From assembly GCA_023053685.1 (NCBI GenBank), contig JALIGW010000158.1, positions 186,001-250,000 of the forward strand: a stretch of DNA of 64,000 bases, in the 5' to 3' direction. The notes beneath the pieces were generated by a model. The model saw nothing but the letters and a program-made list of their open reading frames with translations, was not told the DNA's origin and searched no databases. The translations under genes and the position numbers were made by a program. The DNA comes from Diadophis punctatus similis (Eukaryota > Chordata > Lepidosauria > Squamata > Dipsadidae). Of the stretch, positions 38,901-48,541 are shown piece after piece (position 1 is the stretch's first letter; each line of letters starts with the position of its first letter).

Positions 38901-40520
38901 GAGGTGTTTGTCAAAAGTGATGTTTTTGGGCTGAATTGAGAACTAAGGCGAATTCCGTGTTAGACATTGGGCTTTCTCTTCAGGGAAAGCTCGGAATCAA
39001 AAATCAAGCGAGAATTCGGCTTTCCAGCCTGTGGGGAACAGGAATATGTGTTTCATTTTCATTTCTGAGGTGTTTGTCAAAAGTCATGTTTTTTGGCTGT
39101 ATTGAGTCCTAAGGCGAATGCTGTGTTAGACTTTGGGCTAGCTCTTCAGGGAAAGGTCGGAATCAAAAATCAAGCGAGAATTCGGCTTTCCAGCCTGTGG
39201 GGAACAGGAATATGTGTTTCTTTTTCATTTCTGAGGTGTTTGTCAAAAGTGATGTTTTTGGGCTGAATTGAGAACTAAGGCGAATTCCGTGTTAGACATT
39301 GGGCTTTCTCTTCAGGGTAGGCTCAGAATCGAAAATCAAGCGAGAATTCGGCTTTCTAGCATGTGGGGAACAGGAATATGTGTTTCTATTTCATTTCTGA
39401 GGTGTTTGTCAAAAGTGATGTTTTTGGACAATTGAATCCTAAGGCGAATGCTGTGTTAGACTTTGGGCTAGCTCTTCAGGGTAGGCTCGGAATCGAAAAT
39501 CAAGCGAGAATTTGGCTTTCCAGCACGTGGGGAACAGGAATATGTGTTTCTTTTTCATTTCTGAGGTGTTTGTCAAAAGTGATGTTTTTGGACTGAATTG
39601 AATCCTAAGGCGAATGCTGTGTTAGACTTTGGGCTAGCTCTTCAGGGTAGGCTCGGAATCGAAAATAAAGCGAGAATTCAGCTTTCCAGCCTGTGGGGAA
39701 CAGGAATATGTGTTTCATTTTCATTTCTGAGGTGTTTGTCAAAAGTGATGTTTTTGGGCTGAATTGAGAAATAAGGCGAATGCTGTGTTAGACCTTGGGC
39801 TAGCTCTTCAGGGTAGGCTCGGAATCAAAATTCAAGCGAGAATTCGGCTTTCCAGCCCGTGGGGAACAGGAATATGTGTTTCTTTTTCATTTCTGAGGTG
39901 TTTGTCAAAAGTGATATTTTTGGGCTGAATTGAATCCTAAGGCGAATGCTGTGTTAGACTTTCGGCTAGCTCTTCAGGGTAGGCTCGGAATCGAAAATCA
40001 AGCGAGAATTTGGCTTTCCAGCACGTGGGGAACAGGAATATGTCTTTCTTTTTCATTTCTGAGGTGTTTGTCAAAAGTGATGTTTTTGGGCTGAATTGAA
40101 TCCTAAGGCGAATGCTGTGTTAGACCTTGGGCTAGCTCTTCAGGGAAAGGTCGGAATCAAAAATCAAGCGAGAATTCGGCTTTCCAGCCCGTTGGGAACA
40201 GGAATATGTGTTTCTTTTTCATTTCTGAGGTGTTTGTCAAAAGTGATGTTTTTGGGCTGAATTGAGAACTAAGGCGAATTCCGTGTTAGACATTGGGATT
40301 TCTCTTTCGGGAAAGCTCGGAATCAAAAATCAAACGAGAATTCGGCTTTCCAGCCTGTGGGGAACAGGAATATGTGTTTCATTTTCATTTCTGAGGTGTT
40401 TGTCAAAAGTGATGTTTTTGGACAATTGAATCCTAAGGCGAATGCTGTGTTAGACTTTGGGCTAGCTCTTCAGGGTAGGCTCGGAATCGAAAATCAAGCG
40501 AGAATTTGGCTTTCCAGCAC

Positions 40521-43500
40521 GTGGGGAACAGGAATATGTGTTTCTTTTTCATTTCTGAGGTGTTTGTCAAAAGTCATGTTTTTGGACTGAATTGAATCCT
40601 AAGGCGAATGCTGTGTTAGACTTTCGGAGAGCTCTTCATGGTAGGCTCGGAATCGAAAATCAAGCGAGAATTTGGCTTTCCAGCCCGTGGGGAACAGGAA
40701 TATGTGTTTCATTTTCATTTCTGAGGTGTTTGTCAAAAGTCATGTTTTTTGGCTGTATTGAGTCCTAAGGCGAATGCTGTGTTAGACTTTGGGCTAGCTC
40801 TTCAGGGTAGGCTCGGAATCAAAATTCAAGCGAGAATTCGGCTTTCCAGCCCGTGGGGAACAGGAATATGTGTTTCTTTTTCATTTCTGAGGTGTTTGTC
40901 AAAAGTGATGTTTTTGGGCTGAATTGAATCCTAAGGCGAATGCTGTGTTAGACTTTGGGCTAGCTCTTCAGGGTAGGCTCGGAATCGAAAATCAAGTGAG
41001 AATTCAGCTTTCTAGCATGTGGGGAACAGGAATATGTGTTTCTTTTTCATTTCTGAGGTGTTTGTCAAAAGTGATGTTTTTGGACAATTGAATCCTAAGG
41101 CAAATGCTGTGTTAGACTTTCGGCTAGCTCTTCAGGGTAGGCTCGGAATCGAAAATCAAGCGAGAATTTGGCTTTCCAGCACGTGGGGAACAGGAATATG
41201 TGTTTCTTTTTCATTTCTGAGGTGTTTGTCAAAAGTGATGTTTTTGGACTGAATTGAATCCTAAGGTGAATGCTGTGTTAGACTTTCGGCTAGCTCTTCA
41301 GGGTAGGCTCGGAATCGAAAATCAAGCGAGAATTTGGCTTTCCAGCCCGTGGGGAACAGGAATATGTGTTTCATTTTCATTTCTGAGGTGTTTGTCAAAA
41401 GTCATGTTTTTTGGCTGTATTGAGTCCTAAGGCGAATGCTGTGTTAGACTTTGGGCTAGCTCTTCAGGGTAGGCTCGGAATCAAAATTCAAGCGAGAATT
41501 CGGCTTTCCAGCACGTGGGGAACAGGAATATGTGTTTCTTTTTCATTTCTGAGGTGTTTGTCAAAAGTGATGTTTTTGGGCTGAATTGAGAACTAAGGCG
41601 AATTCCGTGTTAGACATTGGGCTTTCTCTTCAGGGAAAGCTCGGAATCAAAAATCAAGCGAGAATTCGGCTTTCCAGCCTGTGGGGAACAGGAATATGTG
41701 TTTCATTTTCATTTCTGAGGTGTTTGTCAAAAGTCATGTTTTTTGGCTGTATTGAGTCCTAAGGCGAATGCTGTGTTAGACTTTGGGCTAGCTCTTCAGG
41801 GTAGGCTCGGAATCGAAAATCAAGCGAGAATTCGGCTTTCCAGCCTGTGGGGAACAGGAATATGTGTTTCATTTTCATTTCTGAGGTGTTTGTCAAAAGT
41901 CATGTTTTTTGGCTGTATTGAGTCCTAAGGCGAATGCTGTGTTAGACTTTGGGCTAGCTCTTCAGGGAAAGGTCGGAATCAAAAATCAAGCGAGAATTCG
42001 GCTTTCCAGCCTGTGAGGAACAGGAATATGTGTTTCTTTTTCATTTCTGAGGTGTTTGTCAAAAGTGATGTTTTTGGGCTGAATTGAGAACTAAGGCGAA
42101 TTCCGTGTTAGACATTGGGCTTTCTCTTCAGGGAAAGCTCGGAATCAAAAATCAAGCGAGAATTCGGCTTTCCAGCCTGTGGGGAACAGGAATATGTGTT
42201 TCATTTTCATTTCTGAGGTGTTTGTCAAAAGTCATGTTTTTTGGCTGTATTGAGTCCTAAGGCGAATGCTGTGTTAGACTTTGGGCTAGCTCTTCAGGGT
42301 AGGCTCGGAATCAAAATTCAAGCGAGAATTCGGCTTTCCAGCATGTGGGGAACAGGAATATGTGTTTCTTTTTCATTTCTGAGGTGTTTGTCAAAAGTGA
42401 TGTTTTTGGACTGAATTGAATCCTAAGGCGAATGCTGTGTTAGACTTTCGGCTAGCTCTTCATGGTAGGCTCGGAATCGAAAATCAAGCGAGAATTTGGC
42501 TTTCCAGCCCGTGGGGAACAGGAATATGTGTTTCATTTTCATTTCTGAGGTGTTTGTCAAAAGTCATGTTTTTTGGCTGTATTGAGTCCTAAGGCGAATG
42601 CTGTGTTAGACTTTGGGCTAGCTCTTCAGGGTAGGCTCGGAATCAAAATTCAAGTGAGAATTTGGCTTTCCAGCCTGTGGGGAACAGGAATATGTGTTTC
42701 TTTTTCATTTCTGAGGTGTTTGTCAAAAGTCATGTTTTTGGACTGAATTGAATCCTAAGGCGAATGCTGTGTTAGACTTTCGGAGAGCTCTTCATGGTAG
42801 GCTCGGAATCGAAAATCAAGCGAGAATTTGGCTTTCCAGCCCGTGGGGAACAGGAATATGTGTTTCATTTTCATTTCTGAGGTGTTTGTCAAAAGTCATG
42901 TTTTTTGGCTGTATTGAGTCCTAAGGCGAATGCTGTGTTAGACTTTGGGCTAGCTCTTCAGGGTAGGCTCGGAATCAAAATTCAAGCGAGAATTCGGCTT
43001 TCCAGCCCGTGGGGAACAGGAATATGTGTTTCTTTTTCATTTCTGAGGTGTTTGTCAAAAGTGATGTTTTTGGGCTGAATTGAATCCTAAGGCGAATGCT
43101 GTGTTAGACTTTGGGCTAGCTCTTCAGGGTAGGCTCGGAATCGAAAATCAAGTGAGAATTCAGCTTTCTAGCATGTGGGGAACAGGAATATGTGTTTCTT
43201 TTTCATTTCTGAGGTGTTTGTCAAAAGTGATGTTTTTGGACAATTGAATCCTAAGGCAAATGCTGTGTTAGACTTTCGGCTAGCTCTTCAGGGTAGGCTC
43301 GGAATCGAAAATCAAGCGAGAATTTGGCTTTCCAGCACGTGGGGAACAGGAATATGTGTTTCTTTTTCATTTCTGAGGTGTTTGTCAAAAGTGATGTTTT
43401 TGGACTGAATTGAATCCTAAGGTGAATGCTGTGTTAGACTTTCGGCTAGCTCTTCAGGGTAGGCTCGGAATCGAAAATCAAGCGAGAATTTGGCTTTCCA

Positions 43501-44062
43501 GCCCGTGGGGAACAGGAATATGTGTTTCATTTTCATTTCTGAGGTGTTTGTCAAAAGTCATGTTTTTTGGCTGTATTGAGTCCTAAGGCGAATGCTGTGT
43601 TAGACTTTGGGCTAGCTCTTCAGGGTAGGCTCGGAATCAAAATTCAAGCGAGAATTCGGCTTTCCAGCACGTGGGGAACAGGAATATGTGTTTCTTTTTC
43701 ATTTCTGAGGTGTTTGTCAAAAGTGATGTTTTTGGGCTGAATTGAGAACTAAGGCGAATTCCGTGTTAGACATTGGGCTTTCTCTTCAGGGAAAGCTCGG
43801 AATCAAAAATCAAGCGAGAATTCGGCTTTCCAGCCTGTGGGGAACAGGAATATGTGTTTCATTTTCATTTCTGAGGTGTTTGTCAAAAGTCATGTTTTTT
43901 GGCTGTATTGAGTCCTAAGGCGAATGCTGTGTTAGACTTTGGGCTAGCTCTTCAGGGTAGGCTCGGAATCGAAAATCAAGCGAGAATTCGGCTTTCCAGC
44001 CTGTGGGGAACAGGAATATGTGTTTCATTTTCATTTCTGAGGTGTTTGTCAAAAGTCATGTT
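40521..44062 (+). repeat. Tandem duplication of a 2,156-bp, 13-monomer block, second copy interrupted
   Basis: Copy 1 spans about 40521-42676. Copy 2 starts at about 42677, is cut at 44062 by the retrotransposon, and resumes at 49020 to about 49785. Offset is 2,156 bp (13 x 166 - 2), and the TTTCGGAGAGCTC marker occurs near 40621 and 42777. One private change, CTGTGAGGAAC near 42014, is absent from the other copy. Copy 1 preserves the uninterrupted version of the target site near 41902-41906. Confidence 0.8.
44058..44062. repeat. Target-site duplication, left copy (ATGTT)
   Basis: Five bases, ATGTT, directly precede the LTR end and are repeated at 49020-49024. Five bases is the usual staggered cut of copia-type integrases. 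Joining the flanks with one copy gives AAAAGTCATGTTTTTTGGC, the normal satellite junction seen in many other monomers. Confidence 0.95.
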
Positions 44063-44540
44063 TGTTAATGTATTAGCAGAGTATTCCTTGTGTTACCAAG
44101 GTTGTGCATACAGAAACGTTTAGATTGAGATCAGTTGTGAATAAGTACTCAGCCACACACAGATATACTAACTTGAATTAAAGTTTACTTTAAGAAATAG
44201 CATGTTCCTATAAACAGTCCAAAGTCATACACTTAATAGTCATAATGACAATCCAAGTATTATCCAGTACAAATACATTTCAGCTATAATACATAACTAC
44301 AACACAGAGAGAAATGCAGAGCATACATACTCTAGGCCTTGCTCTAATGAGTAGCAGAGAGCACACACTCTGAGTAGCAGAGACCAAAGACAAACAGAGA
44401 GGGACTCCCATAGAAATAAGCTGTGAACTCTAGCTCCCTCTTGTGGCAGTCTGCAACACCTAAGCTAAACAGACTTATAGCTGTTAAAAGCTAGACATAT
44501 ATTGTTCTATCCAATATTAGTTATGGTCAGAGACCTAACA
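44063..44540 (-). repeat. 3' LTR of the copia element
   Basis: This is 478 bp and shows no difference by eye from 48542-49019. In element orientation it starts TGTTAGGTCTCTGACC and ends CATTAACA. It contains a short direct repeat, TGAGTAGCAGAGA on the plus strand, at 44348-44360 and 44371-44383, and a CTCF-like motif at 44431-44449. I find no AATAAA in element sense, so the polyadenylation signal is not assigned. Confidence 0.95.
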
Positions 44541-44551
44541 TTCTCCCCTTT
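44541..44551 (-). other. Polypurine tract (plus-strand DNA primer)
   Basis: In element orientation the bases abutting the 3' LTR are AAAGGGGAGAA, an all-purine run of 11 immediately upstream of TGTTAG. This is the expected place and composition for the RNase H-resistant primer of second-strand synthesis. It lies 22 bp downstream of the Gag-Pol stop codon. Confidence 0.88.
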
Positions 44552-44573
44552 GGGTAGATCAATATATAATACC

Positions 44574-47500
44574 TTACATCTTTAAACCATAGTTTTCACA
44601 ACACTCTTTGTGTTTAATTGCACCTTGCGCTTTAGTGAAATGATCTGCAATATTCTGTTCAGTCATGCAGTATTCCAACTTAACCATTTTATTTTGAACA
44701 CATTGTCTAACATTCAGATATCTCAAATCAGTATGTTTCGACCTTGTTTTCACAGCTAAACTATTAGCCATACTAATGGCAGATTGATTGTCTTCATACA
44801 CAATAAATGGCTCCTGTACAGTAATTCCTATATCCTTTAACAATTGTTTATAATATACCAATTCTGTACACATTAATGATAAACTCGAGAATTCTGCTTC
44901 CATAGTGGATAAACTAATATGTTGTTGCCTAATAGATTTCCACCCTATTAAAGCATTACCCAACATTACCACTATACCTGATGTTGATTTGCGAGTCATT
45001 GCATCAGTAGCAAAACTTGCATCAGCATATGCAGATAACACTAATTCATTTCTCGGTTCTAAATATAAAGAATAATGTATTGTGTGCTTTAGATATCTAA
45101 GTATTCGTTTAGCTGCTTGCCAATGCCTTTCATTTGGTTCAGCATTATATCTAGCCAGTTGATTTACGCTGTAAGATATATCTGGCCTAGACCAATTACT
45201 CAAATATGAGAGACTACCAATTAGAGACTGATATATCTCCTTATCAAACACAGGACATTTAGTATCACTATTTGTAAATCCCTGATCCATTGGTGTCTTA
45301 ACAGTTTTACAATTCTCCAGGTTATATCTTTTTAACAATTGGCTAATCTTCTTAGCTTGCGAAATTTTGAATCCTCTATTTGTCTTCATTATATCAAGAC
45401 CCAAATAATGTTTAATTTCTCCTAAATTTCTAATCTTGAACTTTCTTTGTAATTCAGAAACAATATCATTTGCTTCTTGTTCAGTCTTTGTTATAATCGC
45501 TATATCATCTGTAAATAATAGCAACAGAGAAATCAAACCATCTTTCTCTCTCCTAAATAAACAAGGATCAGCTATACCAGCTTTAAAATCCATGGAAACT
45601 AATTCTTTTACAATGCATTTATTCCATTCATAACCTGATTGCTTTAAACCATAAAGACTTTTCTTTAATTTCCAATAATTATTTTTTCCATCATCTTTTA
45701 AACTTAATGGCTTTCTCATATAAATGGTATGTTGTAAAGGTGCATGTAGATATGCAGTTTCGACATCTACATGATTAATTATGCATTTATTTTTAGCTGC
45801 CCAAACTAATGCTCCTCTCAATGTATTTGCTCTCAGACTAGGTGCAAATACCTCATCATAATCCTTATCTGATTGAGCAAATCCCTGAGCAACTAATCTT
45901 GCTTTATGGGTAACAGTGCCATCCACACCAGTCTTTAATTTATACACCCATCTGCAACCTATTGCATGCTCACCTGGTGGTAACTGTACATCTTCATATA
46001 CCTCAAGATCCTTTAAAGATTTTAATTCCTTATTCATAGCTTCCTGCCAAGCTACCTGTTCCTTTGTTGGATACAGCTTAAGTTCATTATAATTAGACGG
46101 TTCCACATTAATCTGGCATACAATACTTGCCTGATATCTATCAGGTGGACGTCTCTCCCTAGTTGACCTCCTAGGCAATTTAGTACAAGTTGTTGGAATT
46201 TCCTCTTCCTTTTCCTCCCCTATCGAGGTATCTTCTACATCACCCATAGATGATTCCTCTATTGAGGATTCTTTCACTATCCTATCATCAGTACTTTTCT
46301 TATCAGAATCATCAGGAAACAATGGATCCTCAACAACGATACTATCTTGTTCCTTGTATTCCTGTTCCAGTTTACTCCATCCAACATGCTCAAGGAATTT
46401 AGCACTTGCACTACAATATACTCTAGTAGTACCTGGCTCCCAGAATCTAAATGATCTATGATTAGATTCATACCCTACAAAACATAATTTCCGTGCTCTG
46501 TGTTGTCCCTTTCGCCTTACTTGTGTGGGAATATGCACCCATGCTGGTGCACCAAATGTATGCAAATAACTAAGATTTGGTTTCCTACCATACCAACTGG
46601 TAAATGGCAATTCACCAGTTGTTGCATTCACTACATTGTTCAAAACATGGTTAGCACACATTATAGCTTCACCCCAGAGCCTCTCTGGTAAACCAGAATC
46701 TGAAATCATGGTTCTAGACATAGCCTGTAATGTCTGACCTCTTCTTTCAATATGCGCATTATGTTGCGGCCGAAAAGGAGCAGAACGCTTATGTTCAATA
46801 CCAGCTCTCTTTAGCATATCTTCAAATCTCTTATTGGTAAACTCAGTACCATTATCTGTTACTAAACTAACCAGTTTCTTTTTCATTTTTCGTTCAACAA
46901 ACCTTAACCAGTTTACAAAATGCTGATATGTTTCTGTTTTTGTTTTCATCAGATAACAGAAACCATATCTAGAAAAATGATCAACTATGCTCAATATATA
47001 ACAGGCTCCACCTAAACTGGGTTTCTTAGGGCCAATGAGATCAGCAAATACAACCTCTAATGGTTCCTTGGTTTTAAATCCATTTAACCTGTTTGCAGGA
47101 ATTACCTTGCTTTTTTCCTGATTGCAAGCATTACAATTTAAATATCTTGCACAAGGTTTTAATTTTATACCATTAGATAACTCAACAGTTTTCTTTAAAA
47201 CTTTGAAATTTAAATGTCCCATACGTCTATGGAGCAAATGAATACATTCATCATGAGGCTTTCTATTTTCATAAACTGAATTGGCCTTATTTAATGGACT
47301 ATCATGGATAATATATAAGCCATCATGCAATCTTGCAGTAACTCTTTTACCTTGTTTTTCAATTAAACATTTATCTCCCTGAAAAGTTACCACAAACCCT
47401 GCTTTTACCAATTCTCTCACAGATAGTAAGTTATATATAAGGTTAGGTACATATAACATTGGTAAACTTTCATTAATACATGAACAATATGCATTACCTT

Positions 47501-48449
47501 CTCCAGATACTCTCAATTTCCAGCCATTTGCTAATGATACATGTTGGTTACTTTTAGTCATATTAACAAATCTCTCTTTACTTTTAGTTATACACTGAGA
47601 TGCTCCACTGTCTATTATCCAAATATCATGGCTTACATTTTTATTTGTACTTGATATAGCTACACTAACATCATTATAAGCTCTCTGCATATTACTAGCA
47701 TTCTGCTTTTTACCCATTTTACAGAATCTGGCTATATGACCCTTAGCCCCACAAGAATAACATTTCCTAACAATATAGGCAGTTGAAGATTGTGGTTGTT
47801 TCTCTCTCTGTGGTTCTTCCTGTGGTTGTTTCTCTCTCAGTTGTTTTCTATCTTGCCTTCTTCTAGACTCTTCTAACAGTCTTCCTATTATGCCAGTCAA
47901 TGTCAGTTCATCTCTGGTTAAAACTTCCAGTGAAGACACATAATCATCATAAGAGTCATCCAAAGAAGAAAGAATAATATAAACTTGATGCAACTCTGAG
48001 AAAATCAGTTCTTTTTCATGTAGCTCTTGTAATGTTCTCTTCATAAACTCCAAATGAGCTAACATGTCACCACCTTTTAACAAACGTGCTCTGAACAGTT
48101 TACGTGTAAGGTGTATGTGCGCACCAACACTATCTCGAACATAAAGTCTCTTTAAGGTACTCCAACACTTGGCAGCAGAATCTTCACCATGAATATGGAC
48201 CAGTTGCTGATCACTCAGTGTCAGTCCAATAATACTAAGAGCCTTTTCATTATCCCGGTTAAAGGCAGCTATTTTCTTCTTATCTTCATCATTTGTTGGA
48301 TCCCAAGCTGTTATATCAGGTGGATTATTAACCACAGTCCATAATCCTTCTTTACGCAAAAGTAAGCTGCACTTCATAGACCAGGAAACATAGTTAGTTC
48401 CATCTAACCTGGTTATCAGGGATAAGCTAGTTGACTGTTCTTGTGCCAT
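44574..48449 (-). CDS. Gag-Pol polyprotein of a copia-type retrotransposon
   Basis: Single 1,291-residue frame that makes the particle protein and enzymes for reverse transcription and integration. Domains: Gag about 1-200; CCHC knuckle C230-C233-H238-C243; protease with DSG at 280-282 and NLLSV at 340-344; integrase zinc site H407, H412, C439, C442; integrase core D470, D532, E568 (the last pair 35 residues apart); acidic linker about 709-750, then RRSTRERRPPDRY (760-772); reverse transcriptase about 790-1040 with D895 and FTDD at 979-982 (usually YVDD); SLYGLKQ at 931; RNase H with D1143, E1184, D1220 and D1241. Length and order are normal for one-frame copia elements. The frame stays open 23 codons further upstream, to 48518, but the ATG at 48449 has A at -3 and G at +4 and leaves a usable leader, so it is preferred. 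Stop TAA is at 44574-44576. No lesions seen. Confidence 0.96.
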   Translation of the reverse strand: MAQEQSTSLSLITRLDGTNYVSWSMKCSLLLRKEGLWTVVNNPPDITAWDPTNDEDKKKIAAFNRDNEKALSIIGLTLSDQQLVHIHGEDSAAKCWSTLKRLYVRDSVGAHIHLTRKLFRARLLKGGDMLAHLEFMKRTLQELHEKELIFSELHQVYIILSSLDDSYDDYVSSLEVLTRDELTLTGIIGRLLEESRRRQDRKQLREKQPQEEPQREKQPQSSTAYIVRKCYSCGAKGHIARFCKMGKKQNASNMQRAYNDVSVAISSTNKNVSHDIWIIDSGASQCITKSKERFVNMTKSNQHVSLANGWKLRVSGEGNAYCSCINESLPMLYVPNLIYNLLSVRELVKAGFVVTFQGDKCLIEKQGKRVTARLHDGLYIIHDSPLNKANSVYENRKPHDECIHLLHRRMGHLNFKVLKKTVELSNGIKLKPCARYLNCNACNQEKSKVIPANRLNGFKTKEPLEVVFADLIGPKKPSLGGACYILSIVDHFSRYGFCYLMKTKTETYQHFVNWLRFVERKMKKKLVSLVTDNGTEFTNKRFEDMLKRAGIEHKRSAPFRPQHNAHIERRGQTLQAMSRTMISDSGLPERLWGEAIMCANHVLNNVVNATTGELPFTSWYGRKPNLSYLHTFGAPAWVHIPTQVRRKGQHRARKLCFVGYESNHRSFRFWEPGTTRVYCSASAKFLEHVGWSKLEQEYKEQDSIVVEDPLFPDDSDKKSTDDRIVKESSIEESSMGDVEDTSIGEEKEEEIPTTCTKLPRRSTRERRPPDRYQASIVCQINVEPSNYNELKLYPTKEQVAWQEAMNKELKSLKDLEVYEDVQLPPGEHAIGCRWVYKLKTGVDGTVTHKARLVAQGFAQSDKDYDEVFAPSLRANTLRGALVWAAKNKCIINHVDVETAYLHAPLQHTIYMRKPLSLKDDGKNNYWKLKKSLYGLKQSGYEWNKCIVKELVSMDFKAGIADPCLFRREKDGLISLLLLFTDDIAIITKTEQEANDIVSELQRKFKIRNLGEIKHYLGLDIMKTNRGFKISQAKKISQLLKRYNLENCKTVKTPMDQGFTNSDTKCPVFDKEIYQSLIGSLSYLSNWSRPDISYSVNQLARYNAEPNERHWQAAKRILRYLKHTIHYSLYLEPRNELVLSAYADASFATDAMTRKSTSGIVVMLGNALIGWKSIRQQHISLSTMEAEFSSLSLMCTELVYYKQLLKDIGITVQEPFIVYEDNQSAISMANSLAVKTRSKHTDLRYLNVRQCVQNKMVKLEYCMTEQNIADHFTKAQGAIKHKECCENYGLKM

Positions 48450-48541
48450 TGTTAATTTAACAGTAAACCACAAGTTAGCTGTCTGAGTATGAAACTGAAT
48501 ATTCACACTAACTCTCAATATCTCTCTGGGCCCATAACCAG
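48450..48541 (-). other. Leader between 5' LTR and Gag-Pol start
   Basis: This 92-bp leader holds the primer-binding site next to the LTR and the untranslated start of the genomic RNA. It is open in the Gag frame as far as 48518, so an N-terminal extension of 23 residues is possible, but that upstream ATG would lie only 23 bases from the LTR. No other feature is visible in it. Confidence 0.7.
48526..48539 (-). other. Primer-binding site for an initiator tRNA-Met half-molecule
   Basis: Two bases after the 5' LTR the element reads GGTTATGGGCCCAG. Its complement, CTGGGCCCATAACC on the plus strand, is the anticodon arm of animal initiator tRNA-Met as I remember it, with anticodon CAT in the middle. 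It is not complementary to the CCA-bearing 3' end of a tRNA. Drosophila copia is known to prime from a 5' fragment of initiator tRNA-Met cut in the anticodon region, and this site fits the same mechanism. The plant initiator tRNA, also from memory, has G rather than C at the first position. Confidence 0.85.

Larger units (their letters stand above)
1..44062. repeat. 166-bp satellite array, left part (about 266 monomers)
   Basis: The whole stretch is head-to-tail copies of one monomer with no other sequence in between. With the phase set at GAATCCTAAGG (or GAGTCC, GAGAAC, GAGAAA in other classes), most units are 166 bp, a subset 164 bp and one 163 bp. Every unit has a conserved centre, GGGGAACAGGAATATG. 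The variable blocks are the first 50 bases, GAATCGAAAATC versus GAATCAAAATTC, the CACG/CCCG/CCTG/CATG site, TTTCTTTTTC versus TTTCATTTTC versus TTTCTATTTC, and the unit junction (GGACTGAATT, GGGCTGAATT, TTGGCTGTATT or GGACAATT). Blocks of classes recur in the same order, so this is a higher-order satellite. Unit length near nucleosomal size and array purity fit a centromeric or pericentromeric satellite, but that role is inference. No gene is supported anywhere in it. Confidence 0.97.

Noticed and set aside
1..44062. CRISPR-like array of regular repeats
   Set aside because: Units are contiguous and about 166 bp with no unique spacers. The neighbouring element is a eukaryotic retrotransposon and there are no cas genes.
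43899..44123. 74-codon frame running from satellite into the LTR
   Set aside because: A chance fusion at the insertion boundary, with satellite-derived residues followed by LTR sequence and no coding signature.
45436..46691. Short frames on both strands (plus 45436-45633 and 46500-46691; minus 46277-46471) inside the retrotransposon
   Set aside because: All overlap the long Gag-Pol frame in other frames and show no recognisable motif.
48450..48518. Start of Gag-Pol at 48518 (23 residues longer)
   Set aside because: That ATG lies about 23 bases from the LTR, next to the primer-binding site, and the extra residues look like translated leader. The ATG at 48449 has a strong start context and begins a typical copia Gag N-terminus.
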